Assembly (NCBI RefSeq): GCF_000834635.1
Contig: NZ_JXQV01000008.1
Coordinates: forward strand, 62,001 to 126,000
DNA length: 64,000 nt
DNA from: Agrobacterium tumefaciens
Lineage (GTDB): Bacteria > Pseudomonadota > Alphaproteobacteria > Rhizobiales > Rhizobiaceae
Direction of reading: 5' to 3'
Numbering within the stretch: the first letter of the stretch is position 1; every line of letters starts with the position of its first letter. Position numbers and translations under genes: made by a program. Below the pieces are notes generated by a model that saw only the letters and a list, made by a program, of their open reading frames with translations, made no database searches and was not told where the DNA came from. Positions 18,159 through 27,399 of this stretch are shown here, piece by piece.

Positions 18159-19130
18159 TTAGCTCCGCGTTTGCAGCAGTGCGGCGATATAACCGTAGCA
18201 GAAGCCAAAAGCGACCTGTTGCTGGTTGTCGCCAGAAAGCGTCGGCGCGTGGTCGGGCATGACCATGTATTTGTAGCCAGTGTCGCGAAGCGCATCGATC
18301 ACGGCAGGCATATCGATATCGCCTTCTTCTGGAAAACTTTCGCGGAAAGAGTATCGCTTGCCGACAATGTTTCGGAAGTGAATATTCATGATCTTGCCAC
18401 GCTCGCCAAACCACCGCGTGATCTCAGGCACTTCGGAAACATCCTCGACCATTTCACCTAGTGTGCCGATGCAGAAATTAAGGCCGTGGACGGGGCTTTC
18501 ATGCATTCCGACGAAACGCTTCATGCCTTCAACGGAACCCAGAACGCGTGTAACACCCATATAGCCTGGCGGCGTTGCAGGATCGTGCGGGTGGCATGCA
18601 AGCCGAACATTTGCCGCTTCCGCCACCGGCACCACTCTTTGCAAAAAATAATCCACCCTCTCCCAGATTGTATCTTCATCGAGTGTGCCGACACCCTTAG
18701 GCGCAGGCTCATCGGCATTGGCAAGCTCCAAACGGAATGCTTCGGCCATGTACCCACCGCGTCCGGGCTCCATGGGCGTGCGCGGAATGCCGATGTAATT
18801 GAAATTGTAGCGGACAGAGGGAATGCCCGCAGCGGCGCAGTTTTCAATAAGCCTGCAGATACCATCGATCTGACTGTCGCGGTCCGGTCAGGCGAGCATG
18901 ATGTCCCGACATGGGGAATCGCCATCAACACGGTTCGATGGCATCGGTAGCTGCATCATATCGAGTGTAAGACCGAAGCTTTCAATCTTTTCGCGGAATG
19001 CTTCAAGCGTTTCGCGGTCCCACTTGCACCAATCACCCGGCGGCGTTGCCGAGACATTGTTGACGCCGAGCTGCTTCATCACTCGATAATCGTCATCGTT
19101 GCGCGCCGGTAATTGGGTTCCGAGATACAT
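18159..19130 (-). pseudogene. Mannonate-dehydratase-like gene interrupted by one in-frame TGA
   Basis: A 324-codon frame from ATG 19130 to TAA 18159 encodes a UxuA-family TIM-barrel sugar-acid dehydratase, the shorter type of about 320 residues. Codon 81 is TGA (18888-18890), right after DIMLA and before PDRDSQIDGICRLI. Both flanking pieces stay in the same frame and look fully conserved (CHPHDP, FCIGTLGEM, NIHFRNIVGKR, MPDHAP), so a single base change, for example from a serine TCA, explains it. It could be a recent nonsense mutation or a sequencing error. Position 81 is not an expected catalytic site, so selenocysteine is unlikely. It follows dctP of the second TRAP system beyond a terminator. 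Confidence 0.85.
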
Positions 19131-19193
19131 CTTCGCTCTCCGGTTTCTCACACAGGGTCGCCTGCGACCCCGACAACCGAATAGTCTCATACG

Positions 19194-19214
19194 ATATGTT
19201 GCGCGTAAACATAT
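19194..19214. promoter_or_regulatory. Inverted repeat upstream of the mannonate-dehydratase-like gene
   Basis: Perfect ATATGTT-gcgcgta-AACATAT palindrome, 64 bases before the start codon of the broken dehydratase gene and after the dctP terminator. It suggests a separate, regulated promoter for that gene. The binding protein is unknown. Confidence 0.45.
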
Positions 19215-19272
19215 GATAAATTGCTTTTATCGTTCTGTCAGGCGCAGCCAATGCCTGCATCGCGGCATCAAT

Positions 19273-19302
19273 AAAAAAGGGCCAGGTCATTCAACCCGGC
19301 CC
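19273..19302 (-). terminator. Rho-independent terminator after the second dctP
   Basis: On the minus strand GGGCCGGGT-tgaatg-ACCTGGCCC followed by TTTTTT, 26 bases after the dctP stop. One G-T pair lies in the stem. It separates the TRAP operon from the broken dehydratase gene. Confidence 0.85.
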
Positions 19303-19327
19303 CTTCTCTTGCGATCGATATCGAGCG

Positions 19328-20332
19328 TTACTTACGAATTTCCGCAAGTTCCGCAACGATGGAATCAACCACACCAGCACCGATCTGATCCTTGTGCTTC
19401 TGGTAGACGACCATCGACTTTTCACGAATACGCGCCTGCTCTTCCGGTGACAGCGTGTTCACCTTCAGTCCGGCTTCCTTGATCTTTTCGAGGGATTTCT
19501 TGTTCAGTTCCTGAATGACCATACGCTCCTTGTCACGTCCGACAACCGCGCACTCACGAAGAGCTGCTTGTTCTTCTGGCGTGTAAGTATCAAAGATTGC
19601 CTTGGAGAAGAGCAGGAGGAACGGAGTATAGGCGTGATTGGTCTCGGTGATGTACTTCTGGACTTCGAAGAACTTAGAAGTGTCGATCGTGACGTAAGGA
19701 TTTTCCTGCGCGTCGATTGCGTTGGTTTCCAGAGCCGAGAAGACCTCGCCGAATGCCATCGGCGTTGGGTTCGCACCCAAATTCTTGAAGGTATCCAGGA
19801 AAATGTTGTTCTGCATGACGCGAACCTTCATCCCCGAAAAGTCTTCCCACTTGGTCACGGGTCTGACGGAGTTCGAGAGGTTGCGGAAACCGTTTTCCCA
19901 GTAGGCAAGATTAACCAGTCCCGCTGCCGCGAGCTTCTCGTTCATCATATCGCCGAACTTTCCGTCAAGCACGGTGTAGGCTTCCTGCGGCGTGGCAAAC
20001 AGGAATGGCAGGTCGAAAACACCAAGCTCGGGAATGATGCCAACGAGCGGCGATGAGGATGTAACAACGCCTTCCTGAACGCCGGAGCGCAGGGCCTGCG
20101 TGGCCTGCAAGTCACCACCGAGGGCACCGCCCCAGAATGCGGTAATCTTCAGTTTGCCGCCAGACTTTCCGTCGAGGCAGGCCTGCATGGCCTTGATGCC
20201 ATCACCGACGGGGTGATCGGCATTGATGCCGTTGGAAATACGGATGTTGCGAGCGTTGTATTCCGCAAAAGCCGGCAATGCCGACACCATGCTGAAGGCA
20301 ATTGCTGTGGTGGCTAGAAGCAGTTTTCTCAT
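19328..20332 (-). CDS. dctP: TRAP transporter periplasmic solute-binding protein (second system)
   Basis: A 334-residue DctP-family protein with a clear signal peptide (MRKLLLATT...LPAFA, cleavage near residue 23). GGGAGGATAAA precedes ATG 20332; an upstream start at 20392 would bury the signal peptide. Family blocks SGMKVRVMQNN and FGEVFSALETNAIDAQENP are intact. Here dctP is the last transporter gene, the reverse of the first TRAP operon. Nearby sugar-acid enzymes (FAH-fold, 2-hydroxyacid dehydrogenase, DenD-like) suggest an aldonic acid ligand. Confidence 0.93.
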   Translation of the reverse strand: MRKLLLATTAIAFSMVSALPAFAEYNARNIRISNGINADHPVGDGIKAMQACLDGKSGGKLKITAFWGGALGGDLQATQALRSGVQEGVVTSSSPLVGIIPELGVFDLPFLFATPQEAYTVLDGKFGDMMNEKLAAAGLVNLAYWENGFRNLSNSVRPVTKWEDFSGMKVRVMQNNIFLDTFKNLGANPTPMAFGEVFSALETNAIDAQENPYVTIDTSKFFEVQKYITETNHAYTPFLLLFSKAIFDTYTPEEQAALRECAVVGRDKERMVIQELNKKSLEKIKEAGLKVNTLSPEEQARIREKSMVVYQKHKDQIGAGVVDSIVAELAEIRK

Positions 20333-20379
20333 TTTATCCTCCCAGGATCGATTGAAAACGACGTGTAGATTGCGAAGCG

Positions 20380-21657
20380 CTAGCGCAGCCAACGGGCAGG
20401 CACGAGCACGATGTCAGGGAATATGACCAGCAGGAACAGAACAATCGTCTGGGCGAGCAAGAACGGCCAGACGCCGATCGTCACCTTGCCCAGCGGGATC
20501 TTCCCGACGCCGCTGACGACATTCAGCACCACGCCTACTGGCGGCGTGATCAACCCGATACAATTGTTCATGATGAACATGACACCGAAATAGACGGGAT
20601 CGATGCCAGCCTGTTTGACGATGGGCATCAGAACCGGTGTCAGGATGAGAATGGTTGGCGTCAGATCAAGAGCAGTACCGACCACCAGCACGAGCGCCAT
20701 GATAACGAACATCAACAACATCGGCCGGTCAATCAACGGCTCGATATAGCCCGCGATCTCCGCCGGTATGTTGGCAGCCGTGATAAGCCAAGCCGAAACC
20801 AGCGCTGCACAAACCAGAAACATGATGACCGAGGTGGTCTTGGCAGCCCGCAGAATGACACCAGCCAAATCTCGTGGTTTCAATTCGCGGTAGATCACCA
20901 TGCCAACGAACATCGCATAGGCAGCGGCGATTACGGCAGCTTCAGTCGGGGTAACCACACCAGCCTTGATGCCACCGAGAATGATGACAGGCATACCCAG
21001 CGCCCAGGCCGCACGTCCCGTTGCCGTCAAACGCTCCGACATCGGCGCCTTTGGCAAAGGCTCAACCTTGTCTTTGCGCACGACGATCAACCAGGCAACG
21101 ACGAGCGCGAGCGCCATCAGCAAACCGGGGACAATACCGGCCATGAAAAGCTGCGTAATGGAAACGTTTGCAGAGACGCCGAAGACGATGAACGCCATGG
21201 AAGGAGGAATGACGGGTGCGATGATGCCACCGGCGGCAATCAATCCACCAGCGCGCGGCACATTATAACCAGCCTTTGCCATCATTGGCAGCAGGATGGC
21301 GGCAAGAGCGGCGGTGTCGGCTGCAGCGGAGCCCGAAATACTCGCCATGATGATCGCGGCCAGAATGGCAACGATACCGAGGCCACCACGAATATGCCCG
21401 ACGCAAGCGATAGCAAAATCGATGATGCGGCGGGACAAGCCGCCAGAATTCATCAATTCACCGGCCAGAATGAAAAACGGGATCGCCAGCAGCGTGAAGG
21501 TGTCAGCACCCGCAATCATGTTCTGCGCGATGATTTGCGTATTGAACATACCCATAAACCACATGAGCATGACGCCGCAGAACATCAATGCAAAGGCAAC
21601 GGGCACGCCAATAACCATGGCGCCCAAAAGCGATGCGATGAAGACAAGAAGGGTCAT
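20380..21657 (-). CDS. dctM: TRAP transporter large permease (second system)
   Basis: A 425-residue DctM protein of standard family length, with the typical GVPVAFALM start, the FFILAGELMNSGG and IPPSMAFIVFG blocks, GVVTPTEAAVIA, and a C-terminal LITPPVGVVLNV block. Its ATG overlaps the dctQ stop as ATGA, so the two permease genes are translationally coupled. It imports the ligand delivered by the DctP encoded just downstream. Confidence 0.94.
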   Translation of the reverse strand: MTLLVFIASLLGAMVIGVPVAFALMFCGVMLMWFMGMFNTQIIAQNMIAGADTFTLLAIPFFILAGELMNSGGLSRRIIDFAIACVGHIRGGLGIVAILAAIIMASISGSAAADTAALAAILLPMMAKAGYNVPRAGGLIAAGGIIAPVIPPSMAFIVFGVSANVSITQLFMAGIVPGLLMALALVVAWLIVVRKDKVEPLPKAPMSERLTATGRAAWALGMPVIILGGIKAGVVTPTEAAVIAAAYAMFVGMVIYRELKPRDLAGVILRAAKTTSVIMFLVCAALVSAWLITAANIPAEIAGYIEPLIDRPMLLMFVIMALVLVVGTALDLTPTILILTPVLMPIVKQAGIDPVYFGVMFIMNNCIGLITPPVGVVLNVVSGVGKIPLGKVTIGVWPFLLAQTIVLFLLVIFPDIVLVPARWLR

Positions 21658-22190
21658 CAGGTACGCTCCGCCAGCTGCTCAATCGTCAGATTTTCACCGG
21701 CGAAGACAGCAATCTCCTCGTCCGTCACGCGCCCTGTCAGCAATCGGAACAATCGCTCGCAGGCGATCAGTACCATTCCGGCGCCAGTGAAGAGACCGAC
21801 GCCATAGACCCAGATCATCGACATGCCGGTTACGGGAGCAGACATGCTGGCGTTAATCGGGAACTGCTTCCACGTTCCCCAGAAAAATATGCCGGAACAG
21901 GCAATGATGACGACGTTGGCAAGAGACATGCAGATAATGCGTCCCCGGCGGGAAAGGAACATAACGAGTGTCTCGATGCCGAGATGACCATGTTCCCTGA
22001 AGGCGACGACCGCACCTATGAAGGTGAGCCAGACGAAGAAGTATCGGGACATTTCTTCGGATACGTTCAGGCCGGAGTTGAAGCCGTACCGCATGACGAC
22101 ATTGACGAACACCATGACCGCCATGCCGGACAGCAGCAGGATCAACAGGAGTTCAAGGAAACGAAAGAAGAGATCAATGGCTCTTTGCAT
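21657..22190 (-). CDS. dctQ: TRAP transporter small permease (second system)
   Basis: A 177-residue four-helix DctQ protein. The NVSEEMSRYFFVWLTFIGA segment and the EHGHLGIETLV block are family-typical. Only 3 bases separate it from the FAH-family gene upstream, and it overlaps dctM, which places transporter and enzyme in one transcript. Confidence 0.92.
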   Translation of the reverse strand: MQRAIDLFFRFLELLLILLLSGMAVMVFVNVVMRYGFNSGLNVSEEMSRYFFVWLTFIGAVVAFREHGHLGIETLVMFLSRRGRIICMSLANVVIIACSGIFFWGTWKQFPINASMSAPVTGMSMIWVYGVGLFTGAGMVLIACERLFRLLTGRVTDEEIAVFAGENLTIEQLAERT

Positions 22191-22193
22191 GGG

Positions 22194-23363
22194 TCACACC
22201 TTCTCCAGAAGGCCGCGCTCTGCCAGATTGCGAATGAGCGAGCGAACGCCAAAGGTCCATTCCGGGCACGCATCGGTGCGTTCAACCCAGTTCACGAGCC
22301 TCCCTAGTTTGGCGGTAGATATTTCCACCCGGTCTCCGACTTCGTGCGTAAACCCCTGCCCCGCGCCACGACGATCCTTGACGGGTGCGAACATCGTACC
22401 CAGAAACAGAACGGCGCCATCGGGGTATTGGTGGTTGCGGTTGCGCAACTGCGCCGCAAGGCTTTCTGGCGAGCGACTTATGGCTTCCATCGGGCTTTCG
22501 CCTGTCATCTCGAACCCATCCTCACCCTGCACCTTCAGCCCAACCCGAACCCGACGCAGGTCTTCCATCGTGAAGCCATCGTCGAAAAGTCTGATGAAAG
22601 GGCCGATAGAGCAGGAAGCATTATTGTCTTTCGCCTTACCCAGCAGTAAAGCCGACCGCCCCTCGACATCCCGCAGGTTCACGTCATTGCCGAGCGTGGC
22701 TCCAAGGATGGTGCCATCGGATCGCAGGACAAGAACGACCTCAGGCTCGGGATTATTCCATTGCGAGATGGGATGAATGCCGACAAGATCGCCGCAGCCA
22801 ACAGATGACATGGGCTGGGCCTTGGTAAATATCTCAGCATCCGGCCCGATGCCGACCTCCAAATATTGCGACCAGAGGCCCATATCCTGCAACAAGGCCT
22901 TTACCGCCGCGGCCTGTTCGGAACCGGCAACAAGTCCGCGAAGACTGTCGCCGAGAACCGGCGCGAGCTTTGCACGGATATCCTGAGCGCGGCGCGGATC
23001 GCCTTTTGCCTGCTCTTCGATGACCCGCTCCAGCATGCTGTCAGCAAAGGTCACACCGGCGGCCTTTACGGCTTGCAGGTCGATGGGCGCTAGGAGGTAA
23101 CCTGCTTCTTTCGACAGGAAACTCTGGAGATCGCCAAGGTCCGGCAGATCACGCGCTTGGCGCAACCGGGCAACGATATCAGCCGTCTCAAGCAGGCCCG
23201 TCATTGTCGCGGCAATATTGGTTAGGTCAAGCACACGCTCGTTCGATATGAGAACCGGGCTTGGGCCACCGCGAGCATTGGACCAAACGCGGCCGACAAG
23301 AAGAGCGCTGGTAGCATCATCCGGCAAAATGGACTCTGCGCGTAGTACACGATCGCTTTTCAC
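22194..23363 (-). CDS. FAH-family 2-keto-3-deoxy sugar acid dehydratase/hydrolase
   Basis: A 389-residue fumarylacetoacetate-hydrolase-fold enzyme. The N-terminal LPDDATSALLVGRVW and the C-terminal metal-binding EPEVVLVL are visible. Length and layout fit the 2-keto-3-deoxy-pentonate dehydratases (XylX/KDA dehydratase type) better than short acylpyruvate hydrolases; the exact substrate is not certain. GTG at 23363 is chosen as start because GGGAGGAG lies 5 bases upstream; the longer frame from 23405 lacks this and runs close to the operator. It leads the TRAP operon, and a GntR-type palindrome lies 55-73 bases upstream. Confidence 0.85.
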   Translation of the reverse strand: MKSDRVLRAESILPDDATSALLVGRVWSNARGGPSPVLISNERVLDLTNIAATMTGLLETADIVARLRQARDLPDLGDLQSFLSKEAGYLLAPIDLQAVKAAGVTFADSMLERVIEEQAKGDPRRAQDIRAKLAPVLGDSLRGLVAGSEQAAAVKALLQDMGLWSQYLEVGIGPDAEIFTKAQPMSSVGCGDLVGIHPISQWNNPEPEVVLVLRSDGTILGATLGNDVNLRDVEGRSALLLGKAKDNNASCSIGPFIRLFDDGFTMEDLRRVRVGLKVQGEDGFEMTGESPMEAISRSPESLAAQLRNRNHQYPDGAVLFLGTMFAPVKDRRGAGQGFTHEVGDRVEISTAKLGRLVNWVERTDACPEWTFGVRSLIRNLAERGLLEKV

Positions 23364-23417
23364 AGGTGCTCCTCCCATTTCCAAGCAAGCCATGCCCTCC
23401 AGCACGTGCTTGCCTTC

Positions 23418-23436
23418 TTGTCAGGATGTCTGACAA
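23418..23436. promoter_or_regulatory. GntR-type operator upstream of the FAH/TRAP operon
   Basis: Perfect inverted repeat TTGTCAG-gatgt-CTGACAA. It contains the FadR-subgroup core TGTC-n-GACA on the minus strand. A related core, TTATCAGACAA, lies at 25841-25851 between the FAD dehydrogenase and DenD-like genes, which suggests that one regulator binds both. Confidence 0.65.
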
Positions 23437-23533
23437 TACTCCTAAACGTTCTCTAGTATGACTTTTGCATCATGTCCAGCAGGTAAGAAGCAGCAAGGCG
23501 ATGCAAATGATTGTTGCCCACATGGCAGCAGCT

Positions 23534-24250
23534 TCAGTAAACCTCGAGGGTGAGATCGATGCGCTCCGCTGCACCAATCAGATGATGGCGCATCTCGGCA
23601 CGCGATTTGACGGGATCACGCGTTGCGACAGCATCCCTGATGGCCACGTGCTCGGCAATTGTGATTTCCACAATCTCCTCAAGAACGGCTGTGGCCCGGG
23701 CGGCGTTAATGGTCAGACTGATCCGCTCAGCGATGAAGCCGATAAAAAGCGGAAAATATTCATTGTGGGTGGCCGCAGCCAATGCCCTGTGAAAGGCAAG
23801 ATCTGCAACAATTCCCTCTTCCGTCCATTTCGCGGCACCGGTCATAAGGACCAGCGCCTTGTCCAGCTGGGCCAGATCCTCAGCGTCATGGTGGATCGCG
23901 GCGAGCCCTGCCGCCTCAATTTCCAGCGGAATACGTAGCTGGAAAAGACTGCGGAAGCTTTCGCGATCATGAAGAGCTGCGTGCTCGATGCGAATGGAGC
24001 CGCGTGTTTTCGCTTCAGTCACAAAAGCGCCGATGCCCTGCCGCGTTTCGACCAGCCCCTCATTGCGCAACTCTGCAATTGCCTCACGCACAACGGAACG
24101 GCTCACACCAAAGGTCTTGGCCAGGATGTGTTCTGTCGGCAGTTTTTCTCCGGGCATGATTCGGCCATCGGCAATTTCCTTGCCAATATGTCCCGCGATG
24201 CGTGCCGGGAGATGCTCATTGCGCTTTATCTGGCCAAAATCCGCCACCAT
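23534..24250 (-). CDS. GntR-family regulator, FadR/FCD subgroup
   Basis: A 238-residue regulator with winged helix at about 15-80 (EHILAKTFGVSRSVVREAIAEL) and an FCD ligand domain (FHRALAAATHNEYF; EHVAIRDAV). It lies between the FAD dehydrogenase gene (34-base gap) and the FAH/TRAP operon, all on the minus strand, so it probably shares the dehydrogenase transcript and controls the downstream operon through the 23418-23436 site. The effector is likely an aldonic acid or keto-acid intermediate; not determinable from sequence. Confidence 0.9.
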   Translation of the reverse strand: MVADFGQIKRNEHLPARIAGHIGKEIADGRIMPGEKLPTEHILAKTFGVSRSVVREAIAELRNEGLVETRQGIGAFVTEAKTRGSIRIEHAALHDRESFRSLFQLRIPLEIEAAGLAAIHHDAEDLAQLDKALVLMTGAAKWTEEGIVADLAFHRALAAATHNEYFPLFIGFIAERISLTINAARATAVLEEIVEITIAEHVAIRDAVATRDPVKSRAEMRHHLIGAAERIDLTLEVY

Positions 24251-24284
24251 TCACTCTGCCTACCTTTCATGGTGCCGGATTATT

Positions 24285-25730
24285 CTATGATCTGTCCGGA
24301 AAATTCAATTGGCATCCGGGATTCATCACCATGGATGGATCGATGGCCCGCTTCAACGCCGCCAGCAAGTGGCGATGCGCAGGCTCCAAGCGCTCCTCGA
24401 AGTCTGCACGCTTCAGACGACCAATGCCGTGTTCGGCGCTGATGCTGCCGCTAAAGCGGTCTACGACACCATTCACGACTGTCTTGGCCTGATAAATCAT
24501 CGCAGCAGCCTCCTCTTTGGAGGACCCTTGCGGCGGCAGGACGTTCAGATGAACATTGCCATCTCCCACATGACCGTAAGACACGCTCACGCACGTTGGG
24601 AGCGCCTCGCTCACCGCCTTTTCAGCGTCCTCCACAAAATCAGCAAGACGGGAAAGGGGAACGGAAATGTCCGTGCGCATGTGCTGACCACGCTTGGCTT
24701 GCCCCTCGTTCATTCCCTCCCGTATTTTCCACAGGTTTCGGGTCTGCGCCTCCGACGCCGCGATAACTCCATCAACGACCAGACCGTCTTCCATGACACC
24801 AGCCAGAAAGCGCTGCATCAAATCGGAGATATCAATCAACCCGGATCCGGAAATCTCCATCAGCACATAGGCCGGATAGTCTGCCGCCATTGGGATCGGC
24901 AGATCAGGGATCGCTTCCTTGGCCAGCGTGAACGCAAGTGGCGGCATGAATTCGAACGCCGACATCAGGTCACAGCATTGTCGCCGTGCACGACGATAAA
25001 GGCTCATCACATCGTTGAGGGAATTTAAACCGAGTAACGCCGTTGCAATCTGGTCGGGTAAGGGCGTCAGCTTGAGCGAGACGGCGGTGATGATGCCAAG
25101 AGTGCCCTCAGAGCCGATGAAGAGCTGCTTGAGATCAATACCACGATTGTCTTTCCGCAGGGTCGAAAGACCATTAAAAACAGTGCCATCCGGCAACACA
25201 ACTTCCAGCCCCAGAACCAGTTCGCGGGTCATGCCATAGCGAAGTACGTTGATGCCGCCGGCATTGGTCGCCACATTACCGCCTATGCGACAAGAGCCCT
25301 GCGCGCCCAGCGCCAAAGGAAAGAACATGCCCTTTTCGGCAATTCGATCTTTTAACTCCGAAAGCACACAACCCGCCTCGACCACGGCGGAAAAATCGTC
25401 GGCATCAATCCTGCGCACCGAGTTCAAGCGTTCTAGGCTCAGGATGACTTGTGCGTCGGGCTGATCGGGAATCCCGCCGAGTACGAGACCCGTGTTGCCG
25501 CCCTGCGGGACAATGGAAATTCCCAGCTCACGACATAGCTTTACCGCCGCACAGACATCTTGCGTGGAGCGCGGGCGCAGAACAGCAATCGCGCCGCTTG
25601 TCACATCCCCATGCCAATCCCGGCAAAACCGTAGCATTTCCTCGGGGTCAACGAGCACGATATCGTTGCCCAGCGTCGCAGACAAAGAGGCTTGGCGATG
25701 CCCGACTGAATTCCCGACATCTGCACTCAT
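24285..25730 (-). CDS. FAD-linked D-2-hydroxyacid dehydrogenase (GlcD/D2HGDH family)
   Basis: A 481-residue flavoprotein of the VAO/PCMH fold. FAD-binding blocks are PQGGNTGL (about 75-82) and GGNVATNAGG (150-159); the C-terminal substrate domain has GHVGDGNVH (about 386-394) and EHGIG (about 433). Such enzymes oxidise D-2-hydroxy acids (D-lactate, D-2-hydroxyglutarate, glycolate, some aldonates) to 2-keto acids and pass electrons to quinone or electron-transfer flavoprotein. Start ATG 25730 has AAAGGCAGG before it; a TTG five codons earlier is less likely. Its neighbours suggest an aldonic acid substrate. Confidence 0.88.
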   Translation of the reverse strand: MSADVGNSVGHRQASLSATLGNDIVLVDPEEMLRFCRDWHGDVTSGAIAVLRPRSTQDVCAAVKLCRELGISIVPQGGNTGLVLGGIPDQPDAQVILSLERLNSVRRIDADDFSAVVEAGCVLSELKDRIAEKGMFFPLALGAQGSCRIGGNVATNAGGINVLRYGMTRELVLGLEVVLPDGTVFNGLSTLRKDNRGIDLKQLFIGSEGTLGIITAVSLKLTPLPDQIATALLGLNSLNDVMSLYRRARRQCCDLMSAFEFMPPLAFTLAKEAIPDLPIPMAADYPAYVLMEISGSGLIDISDLMQRFLAGVMEDGLVVDGVIAASEAQTRNLWKIREGMNEGQAKRGQHMRTDISVPLSRLADFVEDAEKAVSEALPTCVSVSYGHVGDGNVHLNVLPPQGSSKEEAAAMIYQAKTVVNGVVDRFSGSISAEHGIGRLKRADFEERLEPAHRHLLAALKRAIDPSMVMNPGCQLNFPDRS

Positions 25731-25840
25731 GGTCCTGCCTTTCAATTAAATCTACGCCGACCCACCACGTTAATTGACGCATGGGGGCCATTTTCGATGG
25801 GATATGGCCAAATCCCTGTTTTCAAGCCAGCAATATATGG

Positions 25841-25851
25841 TTATCAGACAA
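25841..25851. promoter_or_regulatory. Second GntR-type half-palindrome in the FAD dehydrogenase/DenD divergent region
   Basis: TTATC-a-GACAA, matching the TTGTC-a-GACA core of the 23418-23436 operator read on the minus strand. It lies in the 195-base gap between the two divergent start codons. Shared control by the GntR protein is inferred. Confidence 0.45.
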
Positions 25852-25925
25852 CCTTACAATAGAAATGTTCGGCTGCATTGTGAATGCCGTTGGGCGTTGA
25901 GCATATGTGTGGAGGAGGAAACGAA

Positions 25926-26909
25926 ATGCATGTTCTGATCATAGGCGCGGCTGGCATGGTAGGCCGCAAGCTCGCGGCCAAATTGGCAAGCGAAGGACAT
26001 CTGGGCGGAGATCAGGTCTCCAAAATGACATTGGTCGATGTCATCGCGCCAGAAGGTCCCGCTGGTTTTAATGGCGTTGTCGACACGCGAGAAACTGATT
26101 TGTCCACGGTGGGCGAGGCCGAAAAGCTCGTAGCAACGCGCCCCGATGTGATTTTTCATCTGGCGGCCTTTGTATCTGGCGAAGCAGAGCTTGATTTCGA
26201 CAAGGGCTATCGCATCAATCTGGATGGCACGCGCTATCTCTTCGATGCAATTCGCCTTGCCCATGGCGTCGATGGCTACAGGCCTCGCGTCGTCTTTACC
26301 TCTTCCATCGCAGTGTTCGGCGCACCGCTGCCCTACCCGATTTCAGACGATTACCACACCACGCCGCTGACAAGTTACGGCACCCAGAAGGCAATCTGCG
26401 AACTTCTGCTGTCTGATTACAGTCGCCGCGGCTTTTTTGATGGTATCGCCATTCGCCTGCCGACAATCTGCATTCGCCCTGGCACGCCGAACAAGGCTGC
26501 ATCCGGCTTCTTTTCCAACATATTGCGGGAGCCGCTGATCGGGCGCGAGGCCGTACTCCCGGTTTCGGACGATGTGCGCCACTGGCATACATCGCCACGT
26601 TCTGCCGTGGGCTTTCTTCTGCATGGCGCAACGATTGACCTCGATAAGGTCGGCCCGCGCCGCGCGCTCTCCATGCCGGGGCTGAGCGCCACCGTGGGTG
26701 AGCAGATCGAAGCATTGCGAAGGGTCGCAGGAGAAAGTGCTGTTGGCCTGATCCGCCGCGAACCGGATGAAATGATCATGAAAATGGTTGCCGGTTGGGC
26801 ACCGGGATTTGAGGCGACACGCGCCAAGTCGCTAGGTTTTACGGCAGAGACCTCGTTCGACGAAATCATCCATGCGCATATCGAAGATGAGCTTGGCGGG
26901 ACGTTGTAA
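25926..26909 (+). CDS. NAD-dependent short-chain dehydrogenase, D-erythronate dehydrogenase (DenD) type
   Basis: A 327-residue extended short-chain dehydrogenase. It has the NAD-binding GAAGMVG at about 8-14, the catalytic Ser in FTSSIAVFG and the YxxxK pair in SYGTQKA. Long stretches (RPDVIFHLAA, SGEAELDFDKGYRINLDGT, RLPTICIRPG) match the DenD group as I remember it, which oxidises D-erythronate at C2 in the DenD-OtnK/DenK pathway; the partner kinase and isomerases are not in this window. A strong GGAGGAGG site precedes ATG 25926. It diverges from the FAD dehydrogenase. Confidence 0.78.
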   Translation: MHVLIIGAAGMVGRKLAAKLASEGHLGGDQVSKMTLVDVIAPEGPAGFNGVVDTRETDLSTVGEAEKLVATRPDVIFHLAAFVSGEAELDFDKGYRINLDGTRYLFDAIRLAHGVDGYRPRVVFTSSIAVFGAPLPYPISDDYHTTPLTSYGTQKAICELLLSDYSRRGFFDGIAIRLPTICIRPGTPNKAASGFFSNILREPLIGREAVLPVSDDVRHWHTSPRSAVGFLLHGATIDLDKVGPRRALSMPGLSATVGEQIEALRRVAGESAVGLIRREPDEMIMKMVAGWAPGFEATRAKSLGFTAETSFDEIIHAHIEDELGGTL

Positions 26910-27082
26910 CGCCTCTACCCTGGCAGCACCCTCGCTGTCAGGGCAAAAAATCATCTAACATCAACATCTGTATCAATTCACCATAGCTTTTGCGTCGTCG
27001 CTATGGCAGTTGATTGATGGGCAATTGCATTATAAAAGTCCGCAGCGAAGGCAATCGCTTCAGGAACTCGAAAGGAACTGTC

Positions 27083-27286
27083 ATGCCAACTGGCACTGTA
27101 AAATTTTTTAACGACGACAAGGGCTTTGGTTTTATCACGCCAGAGGATGGCGGCACGGACGTATTCGTTCACGTGTCTTCCTTGCAGCGCGGTGGATCGC
27201 TGAGAGAAGGCGACAAGGTCAGCTTTGAAGTCGGCCAGGACCGCAAGACGGGCAAGTCTAAGGCTGAGAACGTTAGCGTACTTTAA
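27083..27286 (+). CDS. cspA: Cold-shock protein, single CSD domain
   Basis: A 67-residue nucleic-acid chaperone with RNP1 KGFGFITP (13-20) and RNP2 VFVHVSSL (27-34). It binds single-stranded RNA/DNA and melts RNA structure. The start at ATG 27083 follows AAAGGAA. The 170-base upstream region without another gene fits the long structured leader usual for csp mRNAs. The gene is followed by a perfect terminator. Whether it is cold-induced cannot be told. Confidence 0.95.
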   Translation: MPTGTVKFFNDDKGFGFITPEDGGTDVFVHVSSLQRGGSLREGDKVSFEVGQDRKTGKSKAENVSVL

Positions 27287-27360
27287 TCGTAACGTTTGCT
27301 GCCAGCCTGAACGTGTTTCAGAACAGGTTGTTCCTTTGGATTGAGTAGCTGCCGGAATTG

Positions 27361-27399
27361 AAAAGCGGCGGTCTGCACCAAGCAGACCGCCGCTTTTTT
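27361..27399 (+). terminator. Strong terminator downstream of the cold-shock gene
   Basis: Perfect 16-base arms (AAAAGCGGCGGTCTGC / GCAGACCGCCGCTTTT) with a five-base loop and a T-run. The symmetric A and T tracts make it usable from both strands, though the convergent chemoreceptor ends 100 bases further on. Confidence 0.92.

Noticed and set aside
18888..18890. TGA read as selenocysteine
   Set aside because: The family uses no selenocysteine, the site is not catalytic, and no suitable stem-loop was noticed just downstream.
26917..26945. Hairpin CCCTGgCAG...CTGtCAGGG after the DenD-like gene as a terminator
   Set aside because: It is followed by A residues rather than T on the plus strand, so termination is not supported.
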